From Sphaerimonospora sp050942215 (lineage in GTDB: Bacteria > Actinomycetota > Actinomycetes > Streptosporangiales > Streptosporangiaceae): a DNA stretch of 64,000 nucleotides. Positions 35,901 to 43,555 of the stretch are shown here, piece by piece (within the stretch, counting starts at the first letter, position 1; each line of letters begins with the position of its first letter). Both the position numbers and the translations under genes were made by a program. The stretch covers positions 1,612,001 to 1,676,000 of the forward strand of contig NZ_CP192056.1 in NCBI RefSeq assembly GCF_050942215.1. The letters are read 5' to 3'. A model generated the notes under the pieces. The model saw nothing but the letters and a program-made list of their open reading frames with translations, did not search any database and was not told the DNA's origin.

Positions 35901-36271
35901 CCGAGCTGGGTCTCCGCGCGCGGCATGGGCCGGGACAGGCTGTCGAGCATGGAGAGCAGCACACTCTCCCAGAAACCGCGCGCGTCGAGCAGGCTGACCA
36001 GGAGGAAGTAGCCGTCCTCCTCGTGCACCTTCTGGCGAATCCAGCCGAGCAGGTGTGTCTTGCCTGCGCCCTGCTGGCCCGCCAGCACCGTGCCGATCGG
36101 GCTCGCCTCGGTGCTCTCCTCCGCTTCGATCAGACCGGCGAGGATGACCTGCGCGGTTCGCCGGTGAAGACCCTCGACGTGGAACGGCAGGGGGTGCCAG
36201 ACGTCGGCCGCGCTCTGGGCGTAGTTGAACCTCAGAGCGGCGAGGGCCTTCAGTTTCCCGTCCGTCATCAT
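32990..36271 (-). CDS. Large double-ATPase, AAA plus HerA/FtsK-like (candidate defence protein)
   Basis: 1093 residues from ATG 36271, whose ATGA overlaps the stop of the upstream wHTH gene. Two separate P-loop domains are visible. The first has Walker A GQQGAGKT (65-72) and Walker B SVIAVDQIDVL (about 238-248), like STAND/Orc-type AAA proteins. Residues about 420-690 are a linker region with an alpha/beta segment and low complexity (630-680). The second has Walker A AGSGSGKT (about 716-723), Walker B GLFVMDEAQTFAP (about 959-971) and the HerA-type ATQAPKGLHNQIPGN sensor segment, so it is a DUF87/HerA translocase. Partners: DUF559 nuclease and winged-helix protein. Such nuclease plus HerA pairs are frequent in phage defence; here function is inference. 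Confidence 0.88.
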   Translation of the reverse strand: MMTDGKLKALAALRFNYAQSAADVWHPLPFHVEGLHRRTAQVILAGLIEAEESTEASPIGTVLAGQQGAGKTHLLGWIRQKVHEEDGYFLLVSLLDARGFWESVLLSMLDSLSRPMPRAETQLGELLWRLCVLAEVPRQIRPSLMGDAPLSREHVDAFVRALRGYDRKVGRETQDTARALVLRAACDLAAQDVGDAYLTSAPEGEPGERAHWGFSTITKSPQEIVRDLSRLLALTGPSVIAVDQIDVLLAQSAITMTAERDDSWQQALILEQIAGGLMALREQTARTLIVLSCLPASWTVIKSQATATVRDRFKETMPLGTIPDAETGRSLIEKRLAAQYGKAGFEPPYPTWPVKPEAFANAYEYTPRQLLIRVDEHVRSCLANGRVTELARLNDTEPVKAGPVIDLPPVDKLDELDRRFAESRKRADVAAALDPATEDAVMPGLLSAGLTAWIAEQDEDRRVFSLDPPPSAKPPLHARLRRSLDEAREDEAHWCFRAISATHHLAALTRLRNASVAAGLDAAVPKRRLFVLRNRSWARGPVTQETLAAFEQAGGRVLPIDEEDLKIFAALRDLQAENPPNLQAWLTARRPTNEAKLFREALSDASAVPGARPALDGVRSPTAGVRHMPQDVPPSNDTGTGSSTGPGHRVESRPARAGTSDVVAPPAAPSTGGDLLADPVADPVRTRPRITVGARFADGEPVTVELAALSKHTAIFAGSGSGKTVLIRRLVEECTLRGVSAIVLDPNNDLARLGDRWPEPPLAWSEGDAAKAGAYLANTEVVIWTPGRVGGRPLSFQPLPDFASVLDDTDEFNEAVETAVASLIPRAKLEGTSRKAHLGRAVLREAVNFYGRRGRTGLRGLIDLLSELPEDVSSIEGSDKIAAELAQDLTAAMVNDPLFGGSGTPVDPGLLLTPAAGKRARVSVISFVGLPSDVQRQGFVNQLQMALFSWIKRHPSADLGGLFVMDEAQTFAPSGATTVCTRSTLALAAQARKYGLGLVFATQAPKGLHNQIPGNATTQFFGLLNAPSQITAARELARAKGGDVPDVSRLRSGEFYVAVEGATFRKVRTPLCLSHHPGSPLTTEEVITRANRT

Positions 36272-37026
36272 GCCCCGATCAAAATCATGTGCTTCGCCTG
36301 ATCCCCGATGACCACCGCCGCGTCACGGTCGGTCTGAGTGAGGGTCTTCTGGTTCTCCCACGGGACGATCCGTACGTCGGGCATGCCGATCATCCGGCGG
36401 AGGGCCGTGTCGACTTCGTGCCGGGGAGCGTCACCCAGGAGCGGACGCAGCAGGGTCAGGCTGACCCACGCGTTCGGCCCCCCGGCGAGCTGCGCGTACG
36501 CCTTCCGGATCCTGGTCTCGATGTCCTGCGCCGATAGGGTGGGGGCGTCCGTGGCCGGTGCTGCGGCAGCGCCGCTCGGTACGGGAGCGACGCTCTCGAG
36601 GGCGGGAGTCTCCGGAGCGTACGCTTCAGGGGCGGCGGTCTCGACGGCCGCCGGGACGACGTCCTCCTCACGGGCGAAGAGGTCGGCGAGGCTGCTTTCG
36701 GTCCGGCCCATGTGGCGCGGGAGGTTCGCCACGATCGCGCGGAGCGCCGCCTCGAGCACCCGCCCGGCCGGACGGCCGGAGGCCTGCATGCCCTCGCGGA
36801 ACAGTTCGGCCGTGTACGCCCAGCCGCTGTCGGTCAGCACATGGACGAACGCGCGGCCCTGCTTCCAGCTCTCGACCAGTTTGAGGTCGTTCAGCTTCTT
36901 TCGGTCGACCCCGGAGAGGGTGACGTCGTAGAGTTCGCCCAGCTCGAGGTTGGAGATCTCTCTGGCCTCGGCCATGAGGACCAGCAAAACGGCGGTCTGG
37001 GACGACGACAGTTTCTGCTCAGACAT
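36268..37026 (-). CDS. Winged-helix protein of the DUF559-HerA cassette
   Basis: 252 residues from ATG 37026. The N-terminal 85 residues form a winged-helix domain (SSSQTAVLLVLMAEAREISN, then a wing with WKQGRAFVHVLTDSGW). Residues about 118-165 are Ala/Pro/Glu-rich linker. The C-terminal 85 residues look like a second winged-helix-like domain (IETRIRKAYAQLAGG...WVSLTLLRPLLG). It overlaps the nuclease gene by 8 bp and the ATPase gene by 4 bp, so it probably bridges the two proteins or binds DNA for them. No named family recognised. Confidence 0.8.
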   Translation of the reverse strand: MSEQKLSSSQTAVLLVLMAEAREISNLELGELYDVTLSGVDRKKLNDLKLVESWKQGRAFVHVLTDSGWAYTAELFREGMQASGRPAGRVLEAALRAIVANLPRHMGRTESSLADLFAREEDVVPAAVETAAPEAYAPETPALESVAPVPSGAAAAPATDAPTLSAQDIETRIRKAYAQLAGGPNAWVSLTLLRPLLGDAPRHEVDTALRRMIGMPDVRIVPWENQKTLTQTDRDAAVVIGDQAKHMILIGA

Positions 37027-38161
37027 GGTGCGATCCTTTGAACGTTCCAGAGCGGCGGGATTCCAGGAACCGCTCGAGCTGCTTCAGAACGAGGTCCATC
37101 TCGTTCATGATCTGTTTGTTCGTGAAGCGGAGGACGGCGTAGCCGTCCAGTTGGAGCCGTACGTCGCGGCGGCGGTCCGCTTCGTAGGCGTCCTCGCCGC
37201 GATGTTCCGGGCCGTCGATCTCGACCGCGCAGCGCTCGGTGTGCCAGAGCAGGTCTATCCGTACGGACGGGGTGAGGGGGGACGACCGATAGGGCTGGTT
37301 CCAGGCTCGTCCGGTCGCCCAGGGGCATGACTCGAGCGCGGCCTCGAGGGACTTCTCGGCCCGGCTCGCCGGATGCGGCATCCCGGCGACGGCCGGAAAG
37401 CGCAGGACGGCGAGCGGATCCCTCGGATAGGCGAGGGCGCCCGTGCCGGGGGCGCTCCCCGAGACGGGCAGGTCGAGGACGACCGTTGCGACCCGGTCGA
37501 CGGAGACGAGCGGCGCGCCGGTGAGCCAGACGCCGAAGCCTCCGTGATCGGTCAGCCATTCGGATGCGGCGACCAGCACGTTCTCGCCGATGGGGGAGAG
37601 CCCCTGGGGGACGCGGATGAGGATCGCCGCTCGATCGCGGCGGAAGCCGGCGGCGAGGACGCGGGCGAGACCCGTGGCGCGTACCTCGGGTGGGAACTTC
37701 CGGCGGCCCCCTCCCCCGCGGATTCCACCACCGATTTCGCCGCTGGTTCCACCGCTGGTTCCACCGCTGGTTCCACCGCGGATTTCGCCGCGGATTTCGC
37801 CGCGGATTTCGCCGCGAAGGGAGAGCTCGGCGAGGTCCGCCAGGAAAGGTGCGAAATGCCGGGTGGCGGATGCCGTACGCAGCGCGAGTGCGCGTACGGC
37901 GGGAACGCTCGCGCCGCCGGAGCCGGTGATGCCCTCCGCGCCCGGGAGCCAGGAGGGGAAGAGTTCGACGGCCGCTGTTTCGAGTTCGGCGAGCAGGGTG
38001 GTGACCAGCTCGCTCACCGAGGAGACCGAGGGCGGACTGTAGGTGACGATCGCGGGGGCGTCGTCGGGCAGCGGCTCAAGGGCGAGCATGACATCCTTGG
38101 CACTCGCGCCGCCCAGTCGTACGACACGACCCATCGGTAGCTGCGCCCACATCCTCGCCAC
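37019..38161 (-). CDS. DUF559 (Vsr-like PD-(D/E)xK) nuclease
   Basis: 380 residues from GTG 38161 with GAGGAAG upstream. The C-terminal DUF559 domain (about 265-370) keeps the expected active-site pattern: Glu269 region, Asp303 in RIDLLWH, Glu314 and Asp316 in VEIDGPEHR, Arg/Asp-rich helix and the GYAVLRFTN strand. The N-terminal 110 residues and the part 155-260 are alpha/beta without a known name. Residues 116-152 are a low-complexity Gly-rich linker (GEIR, GTS repeats) encoded by 12-bp tandem repeats at about 37720-37830. First gene of the cassette; a nuclease role is expected from the fold. Confidence 0.85.
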   Translation of the reverse strand: MARMWAQLPMGRVVRLGGASAKDVMLALEPLPDDAPAIVTYSPPSVSSVSELVTTLLAELETAAVELFPSWLPGAEGITGSGGASVPAVRALALRTASATRHFAPFLADLAELSLRGEIRGEIRGEIRGGTSGGTSGGTSGEIGGGIRGGGGRRKFPPEVRATGLARVLAAGFRRDRAAILIRVPQGLSPIGENVLVAASEWLTDHGGFGVWLTGAPLVSVDRVATVVLDLPVSGSAPGTGALAYPRDPLAVLRFPAVAGMPHPASRAEKSLEAALESCPWATGRAWNQPYRSSPLTPSVRIDLLWHTERCAVEIDGPEHRGEDAYEADRRRDVRLQLDGYAVLRFTNKQIMNEMDLVLKQLERFLESRRSGTFKGSHHV

Positions 38162-38775
38162 GCCGCTTCCTCGTTTGAGATCTGGGAAACCTCGACGCGG
38201 CAGAGGTTATACGCGAGCGGCAAGATCCGCAGCGACTTCCGTTGAATCGTGAAATATCCGCTACCGCCCGGATCGTCCGACCCCACCCCCATTCGACCCG
38301 CCATCCCGGCGTCCGGCGAGCCTGCGGGAAACTCGCCGTCTGTCGGTTCCCGTGTCCGGCTTCGCCGTACGCGCCTGCAAGATCACGTACGGTGTTCGTC
38401 CTGGACGGCGGGCCGGTGTGCGAGTTTCTGCAAGATCACGGATGGGGAACGGGCAGGTCGGCGCCCTTCCCTGCGAGAAACTGCAAGATCACAACATGGG
38501 GTTGGGGGAATCGCGCGCCATGGGTTTCGGACGCTGGGGGCTTCGGGTTCGTCATGAGCCTTTCGGGTTCGCCATGAGTCTTTCGGGTACGCCATGAGCC
38601 TTTCGGGTGCACGCGATCTGGGTTCAGGCGCGCCCTGGGAGTTCTGGGCGAGATAACGCGATGGGCTTTATATGGATTTGATGGTCTTAAAAGTCCCGAG
38701 GGATGCAATATCCCTTCCTGTCGGACCGGGCGATCCGGTGAACCTCCCGCCGCTGTGCGGCCGGACATGGTCCGG
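38162..38775. repeat. Repeat-rich intergenic region upstream of the DUF559 cassette
   Basis: No gene is supported. Three copies of a TGCAAGATCAC motif lie at 38375-38385, 38429-38439 and 38482-38492. The second is part of a 27-bp sequence (38416-38442) that recurs exactly at 50836-50862. Next comes a tandem array of three 20-bp units (38551-38610, GCCATGAGCCTTTCGGGTNC-like). The segment 38162-38260 is probably the cassette promoter, and 38620-38775 lies downstream of the sigma-factor gene. Confidence 0.85.
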
Positions 38776-39378
38776 CTACCCGCCGGGCGGGCCGTCGGCC
38801 GGGATCATGCCGAGCTCGACGGCGTAGTCTTCGAGCTTGTGCCGGAGCTGCCGCCGGCCTCGGTGCAGACGGGACATGACGGTCCCGATCGGGACACCCG
38901 TGATCTGGGCGATCTCCTTGTAGCTGAAGCCCTCGACGTCGGCCAGGTAGACGGCGAGCCGGAAGTCCTCCGGCACCTCGTTGAGCGCCTGCTTCACCCG
39001 GGTGTCCGGCAGGCCGTCCAGTGCCTCGGCCTCGGCCGACCTGAGCCCACCGGAGGTGTGGGAGGCGGCCTCGGCGAGCTGCCAGTCCTCGATGTCCTCC
39101 CCGGCCGTGCGCTGCGGCTGCCGCTGCTGCTTGCGGTAGGTGTTGATGTAGGTGTTCGTCAGGATCCGGTACAGCCAGGCCCTGAGGTTGGTGCCCTCCC
39201 GGAACTGGTGGAAGTTGGAGAAGGCCCTGGCGAAGACCTCCTGGACGAGGTCTTCAGCGTCGGCGGGGTTCCGGGACAGCCTCAGGGCGCCGGCGTAGAT
39301 CTGGTCGAGGTACGGCAGGGCGTCCCGCTCGAATCGGTGCCGCTGCTTCTCGATCGACAGGTCGTCCGCGGTCGTCAC
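38776..39378 (-). CDS. ECF sigma factor, SigR/SigH (RpoE) type, without adjacent anti-sigma gene
   Basis: 200 residues from GTG 39378, which follows GAGGGGGG; the open frame extends upstream but is repetitive there. Sigma region 2 is RFERDALPYLDQIYAGALRL to YRILTNTYINTYRK, region 4 is ALNEVPEDFRLAVYLADVEG with the helix-turn-helix ending in GTVMSRLHRGRRQLR. It closely follows the disulfide-stress factors SigR (Streptomyces) and SigH (Mycobacterium). These normally have a zinc anti-sigma factor (RsrA/RshA) just downstream; here the downstream 615 bp hold only repeats. Either the partner is elsewhere or control is by another route. Confidence 0.93.
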   Translation of the reverse strand: MTTADDLSIEKQRHRFERDALPYLDQIYAGALRLSRNPADAEDLVQEVFARAFSNFHQFREGTNLRAWLYRILTNTYINTYRKQQRQPQRTAGEDIEDWQLAEAASHTSGGLRSAEAEALDGLPDTRVKQALNEVPEDFRLAVYLADVEGFSYKEIAQITGVPIGTVMSRLHRGRRQLRHKLEDYAVELGMIPADGPPGG

Positions 39379-39770
39379 CTCGTCACCCCCCTCGGCCCCT
39401 CGCGTAACGTCCCGCAGCGGGGACAGGGGACGCCTACCCCCAGTTCCTCCATCAACACGGGATGAACTGCCGCAAATCACGCATATGCCCCATGTGAAGG
39501 AAAGTGTGTTTTCTGCATGGTGATGGATTGCGGGGGTATGCGCGCGGAGAACGGCTATCGCGAAGAACGGCACCGCGATGGACGGCCATCGGGAAGAACG
39601 GCATCGCGGCAAACGGTGCCGTGGAGAACGAACCGCGAAAAAACAGCACCTCACCGGGCGGCGGCGGCCGGCATCGCCCGGCCGTACCCGAACACCGACC
39701 GGACCGAGGTCGGAAAGAGCCGGACGGAAGCCGGAGTGGGTCCGGACGGAGACCGGCAGAGGAGGGCACG
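39379..39770. other. Divergent spacer between sigma-factor gene and acidic-protein gene
   Basis: Contains promoters for both directions and imperfect 17-25 bp direct repeats of a GAAGAACGGCATCGCGG-like sequence (about 39555-39630). No gene recognised; the sigma-factor frame is open here but shows repeat-derived sequence without a start. Confidence 0.5.
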
Positions 39771-39968
39771 ATGTCGCACGATCCCGAGTCCGCGCGACGT
39801 GCGGGCGGCGAAGAGATCCCGGCCGACTGGCAGAATCCGCTGGCCCAGTCCCCGGACGCGGAATGGTCCCCCGACGAGGCCGACCTGACCGGCTGGCACG
39901 TCCCGGGCGCCGACTCTCCCGACGACGTCGAGGAATACGCGGCCGACGACCCTCGCCGCACCTCCTGA
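39771..39968 (+). CDS. Small acidic hypothetical protein
   Basis: 65 residues from ATG 39771, preceded by GAGGAGGG. Strongly acidic and rich in Pro and Trp (DWQNPLAQSPDAEWSPDEAD). No domain is recognised. The good ribosome binding site, codon usage and compact position 10 bp before the convergent protease stop support a real gene. Confidence 0.6.
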   Translation: MSHDPESARRAGGEEIPADWQNPLAQSPDAEWSPDEADLTGWHVPGADSPDDVEEYAADDPRRTS

Positions 39969-39978
39969 GCGCGGAGGG

Positions 39979-41184
39979 TCAGGCGGCGTCCCGGTGACCG
40001 GTGTGGTCCGGGTAGCGTGGGGCGAGGTCGGCGCCGCGTGGCGCGGGGTACGGCTGGGCGGCGCGGAGGTCGACGGTCTGGATCGTCCGGCTGATGTCGC
40101 TGGGCGTGATCAGGCCGATCAGGCGGCCGTCCGGATCGAGCACCACGGCCCTCCCGTCGGCGCAGCCGCCCATCCTCGGCAGCAGGTCGGTGAGGGCCTC
40201 GTCCGCTTGCGCCCGGGGCACATCGTCCGGTGGACAGGCGATGTCGCGCAGGCGGGTCGTGGCCCGGGCCTGCGGGGCCACCGCGCGGATCCGGTTGAGC
40301 GTCACCAGTCCGACGAAGCCGCCGTGCTCGTCCACCAGCGGATAGGTGGACAGCCGGTGCCGCATCACGACTCGCTCGACGAGGTCCGTCACGGTCTCGC
40401 CGGGATCGGCGGTGACGGGCCGCTCCGACATCACGTCGCCGACCCGGATGCCGTGCAGCGCGGCGCCGAGCTGTGTCTGCTGCTCCTCGGCGCTGGCGAC
40501 GTTGACGAGGAACATGCCGATCAGGGCGAGCCACAGGCCTTGGAAACCCAGTCCGGAGACGACCTGGAGCAGGCCGAGCGCGATGAGGAAGTAGCCGAAG
40601 GTCCGGCCGGCTCGCGCGGCGGTCACCGCGGCACTGACGCGGTCGCCCCGCCACGCCCACAGTGCGGCGCGCAGCACCCGGCCGCCGTCCAGCGGCGCCG
40701 CCGGGATCAGGTTGAAGACGGCCAGGAGCACGTTGACCACGGCGAGGTAGCCGAACATCCCGGCGAGTAGAGGTGCGCCGCCGACCGCCGAGGTCAGCCA
40801 GGTCAGCAGCCCGAAGACCACTCCGGCGGCCAGGCTGGTCGCGGGGCCGACGGCGGCGATCCGCACGTCGGCGCCGGGTGTACGCGGCTCGCCGCGCAGC
40901 TCGGCCACGCCGCCGAGAAGCCAGAGCGTGATGCCGGACACCTCGATGCCGTGCCGTTTCGCCATCACCGCGTGCGCGAGCTCGTGCGCCAGCAACGACG
41001 CGAGGAACAGCACGGCGGCCGCCACACCGGCCAGCAGGTAGACCGCCGGGGACGAACCGGGAAAGGCGATCGGGAACCGCCCGAACGCCAGCCCGAACAC
41101 CAGGATCGCGACGATGACCAGCACGCTGATGTTGAGCCCGACCGAGACTCCGGCGATGCGGCCGAGACGGATCGACGAACGCAT
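39979..41184 (-). CDS. Site-2 protease with CBS pair (Rip3-like, M50B)
   Basis: 401 residues from ATG 41184 with AGGAGGG upstream. Six membrane helices; the zinc motif HELAH is at residues 67-71 and the third ligand in NLIPAAPLDGGR. Two CBS domains (about 255-375) follow, which usually sense adenine nucleotides. Homologous to mycobacterial Rip3-type intramembrane proteases; may cleave a membrane-bound regulator such as an anti-sigma factor, though no candidate is adjacent. Stands alone. Confidence 0.92.
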   Translation of the reverse strand: MRSSIRLGRIAGVSVGLNISVLVIVAILVFGLAFGRFPIAFPGSSPAVYLLAGVAAAVLFLASLLAHELAHAVMAKRHGIEVSGITLWLLGGVAELRGEPRTPGADVRIAAVGPATSLAAGVVFGLLTWLTSAVGGAPLLAGMFGYLAVVNVLLAVFNLIPAAPLDGGRVLRAALWAWRGDRVSAAVTAARAGRTFGYFLIALGLLQVVSGLGFQGLWLALIGMFLVNVASAEEQQTQLGAALHGIRVGDVMSERPVTADPGETVTDLVERVVMRHRLSTYPLVDEHGGFVGLVTLNRIRAVAPQARATTRLRDIACPPDDVPRAQADEALTDLLPRMGGCADGRAVVLDPDGRLIGLITPSDISRTIQTVDLRAAQPYPAPRGADLAPRYPDHTGHRDAA

Positions 41185-41258
41185 GTTCCCTCCTGGGTCC
41201 GCTGCGGGCCTCCTACCCACATCTCCGGAGGGGATGCGCGGGTCACGGCAGGGGGCCG

Positions 41259-41699
41259 TCAGGTGGGCCGGCCACGCCGTACGTTGTCGTCCAGCTTCGC
41301 GAGCACGTGCTCTATGGCGGCGATCTCCTCCGCGTTCAGCCCGGCGCGCAGGCGTCGGTCGAAGGCGCCGGCGGCCTTCCTGAGCCGGATGAACGTGGCC
41401 TCGCCCTTCTCGGTGAGCTCCACGAGATGCACCCGGCGGTTCGCCGGGTCGCGGCGGCGGGTCAGCAGGCCCTCATGCTCCATCGTGTTGAGGTGATGGG
41501 TCAGTGTCGCACCCCGGACTCCCACCGCCTCGGCCAGTTCGCGCTGGTTGCTCAGGCGCCTGGTCTTGAGCGAGATCATGATCAGCCAGATCGGCAGTGA
41601 GCTCCCCTCCGCCGCCAGGGCGCTGTCCAGCGCCCGGCTGACGGCCTTGGTGGTGCTCATGAGTTGCAGGCCGATCGACGGCCTGAAAGACGGTGGCAT
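41259..41699 (-). CDS. MarR-family transcriptional regulator
   Basis: 146 residues from ATG 41699; no ribosome binding site is seen and a TATAT-like sequence lies close upstream, so a leaderless transcript is possible. The winged helix is clear (NQRELAEAVGVRGATLTHHLNTMEHEGLL, then the wing RRDPANRRVHLVELTEKG). Such dimers usually repress a neighbouring gene until a small aromatic ligand binds; the target is not evident here. The interval 41700-42006 upstream holds no other gene. Confidence 0.92.
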   Translation of the reverse strand: MPPSFRPSIGLQLMSTTKAVSRALDSALAAEGSSLPIWLIMISLKTRRLSNQRELAEAVGVRGATLTHHLNTMEHEGLLTRRRDPANRRVHLVELTEKGEATFIRLRKAAGAFDRRLRAGLNAEEIAAIEHVLAKLDDNVRRGRPT

Positions 41700-42006
41700 G
41701 GCGGTCAAGATATACCGACTTTTTACTGCTTCTAGCTGCCCGGTGGCTTGGCATCGGCCGAGCTCGTCGTCCTGCGCTGTGATTCCGTGGTTCGCCCAGG
41801 TGGACGAGGGGAGGGGGCCGAGAGATCTGACCCGGCACGGGCGGCCCGACCCGATGCGGAAAGAGGGGAAAGAGCCGGAGATCGAGATGTGCGGCGGACA
41901 GGGCAGGGCGAGCCGACGGCGGTCGCCTCGGCATCACCGTTGACATCGTTGTCATCCGGACCGTACGGTCGGCGCACTTATTCGGTTAAGTCCCTCAGGA
42001 GGGCAC

Positions 42007-42957
42007 GTGCGCACCCCCCGCTCGCCGTACGAAGACCGGAACGTGCTCGCCGTGGACATCGGCGGCACCAAGTTCGCCGCGGCGGCGGTCGGGGCCGACG
42101 GCACGATGACGGCCCGCGCTGAGGTGCCCCTCGACGGAGCGCGAAGCGCCGGAGCGGCGCTCGCCGAGGTGGTGGACCGGGTCCTCCGGCGGGTGCCGCG
42201 AGACCGTCTCGACGGGATCGGCGTGGGCTCGGCGGGCCCGCTCGACCCGGACAAGGGGACGGTCAGTCCGGTCAACATTCCGAGCTGGCGGAACTTCCCG
42301 CTGACGGATGAGCTCGGCCGGATGCTGCCGGGACGGCCGGTGCGGCTCGCGGGGGACGCCCAGTGCATGGCGCTGGGGGAGTGGTGGCGTGGCCTGCCGG
42401 AGGGCGGCGCCCGAGCCATGCTGGGCGTGGTCGTCTCCACCGGCGTGGGCGGCGGTTTCGTCTTCGACGGCGTGCCGTACCTGGGCCCGACGGGGAACGC
42501 GGGACACATCGGCCACATCGTGGCCGATCCGGGGGGCGAGGCGTGTCCCTGCGGCGCCTCCGGATGCGTCGAGACGATGGCCAGCGGCCCGAGCATGGTC
42601 CGCTGGGCCCGATCGCTCGGCTGGAACGGCGCCGACGCCAGGGAACTGGCGGTGTCGGCGGCAGCGGGGGAGGAGGTCGCCCGGTGCGCGTTCCAGCGCG
42701 CGGCGGACGCGCTCGCGACCGCGTTCCTCACCGCGGCGGCTCTCTTCGACCTCGATCACGTGGTCGTGGGTGGAGGTGTGGCCGCGGCGGGAGCGGTCCT
42801 GTTCGATCCGCTCAGGCGGGCGGTCGCGCGGAACGCCGGGCTCGGGTTCCTCGGCCGCCTGCGCGTGGACCCCACCTCCCTGGGGCGCGACGCCGGCCTG
42901 CTCGGCGCCGCCGCGCTGATCCTGCGGGAGCCGCCCGGGGGCCGTACGGACGCCTGA
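42007..42957 (+). CDS. ROK-family sugar kinase
   Basis: 316 residues from GTG 42007, with AGGAGG three bases upstream. ATP-binding motif VLAVDIGGTKFAAAAVG, sugar-binding GVGSAGPLDPDKG, ROK signature with STGVGGGFVF, and the zinc site GHIGHIVADPGGEACPCGASGCVE (His plus three Cys). Likely phosphorylates glucose, N-acetylmannosamine or a related hexose in the cytoplasm. It has no DNA-binding domain, so it is an enzyme not a regulator. Stands alone; a short tandem repeat follows. Confidence 0.93.
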   Translation: MRTPRSPYEDRNVLAVDIGGTKFAAAAVGADGTMTARAEVPLDGARSAGAALAEVVDRVLRRVPRDRLDGIGVGSAGPLDPDKGTVSPVNIPSWRNFPLTDELGRMLPGRPVRLAGDAQCMALGEWWRGLPEGGARAMLGVVVSTGVGGGFVFDGVPYLGPTGNAGHIGHIVADPGGEACPCGASGCVETMASGPSMVRWARSLGWNGADARELAVSAAAGEEVARCAFQRAADALATAFLTAAALFDLDHVVVGGGVAAAGAVLFDPLRRAVARNAGLGFLGRLRVDPTSLGRDAGLLGAAALILREPPGGRTDA

Positions 42958-42972
42958 CGTCTCTGGATTCCC

Positions 42973-43004
42973 GGACACCCGGACACCCGGACACCCGGAC
43001 ACCC
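42973..43004. repeat. 8-bp tandem repeat, four units
   Basis: Four perfect GGACACCC units between the convergent ROK kinase and deaminase genes, followed by degenerate GGACATCC and GGACCCGG. Likely replication-slippage DNA; may also fold as part of a terminator. Confidence 0.85.
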
Positions 43005-43045
43005 GGACCGGACATCCGGACCCGGAACCCGGCGACCCCGGACGG

Positions 43046-43555
43046 CTACCCGCCGTCGGCACCGGGCGGCAACAGGTGTGCGTTGACGTCGCGGACGAGC
43101 CGCGCCATGTCGGCGATCTCGACGACCTCGACGCCGCCCTGCCCGAGTAGTTCGGCACCGTGACAATCGGCCAGCAGCGGCGGCTCGTGCAGCGCGAACA
43201 CCACCCGGCCGATGCCCGCAGCGAGGATCAGCTGCGTGCAGGTGCGCGGCCGGGACCTGCGGCTGCTGCACGGCTCGAGCGAGCTGTAGATCGTCGCATC
43301 CGCCAGGCCGGCGCTTCCCCCGCCGGACCCGGCCAGGGCGGCGAGGGCCGACTCCTCGGCGTGGAAGCGGGGATCGACGTCACGCGAGTAGCCGTCGGCC
43401 AGCCGCGTGCCGTCGCCCGCGACGATGATCGCTCCGACGGAGTACGCTGTATCGGACGGCGGGCAGCGGCGCGACAGCTCGATCGCCTCGCGCAGCCACC
43501 GCCGGTCCGCTTCGGAGGCGGGAGACGGGGACCCCCGGCCCGCGACCCGGCTCAT
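43046..43555 (-). CDS. Riboflavin-type (RibD N-terminal-like) deaminase
   Basis: 169 residues from ATG 43555. The cytidine-deaminase-fold zinc site is present: HAEESAL for the first ligand and the catalytic Glu, and LEPCSSRRSRPRTCTQLI for the two Cys with a 9-residue gap between them, as in RibD-type deaminases rather than the PCxxC of cytidine deaminases. It overlaps the upstream reductase gene by four bases (ATGA). Together they look like a RibD enzyme split into two chains, acting on a pyrimidine or pterin; the exact substrate is inferred. Confidence 0.85.
   Translation of the reverse strand: MSRVAGRGSPSPASEADRRWLREAIELSRRCPPSDTAYSVGAIIVAGDGTRLADGYSRDVDPRFHAEESALAALAGSGGGSAGLADATIYSSLEPCSSRRSRPRTCTQLILAAGIGRVVFALHEPPLLADCHGAELLGQGGVEVVEIADMARLVRDVNAHLLPPGADGG

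Noticed and set aside
38436..38768. Possible anti-sigma gene downstream of the SigR-like gene
   Set aside because: The frame crosses the repeats, has no Cys/His zinc motif and no ribosome binding site.
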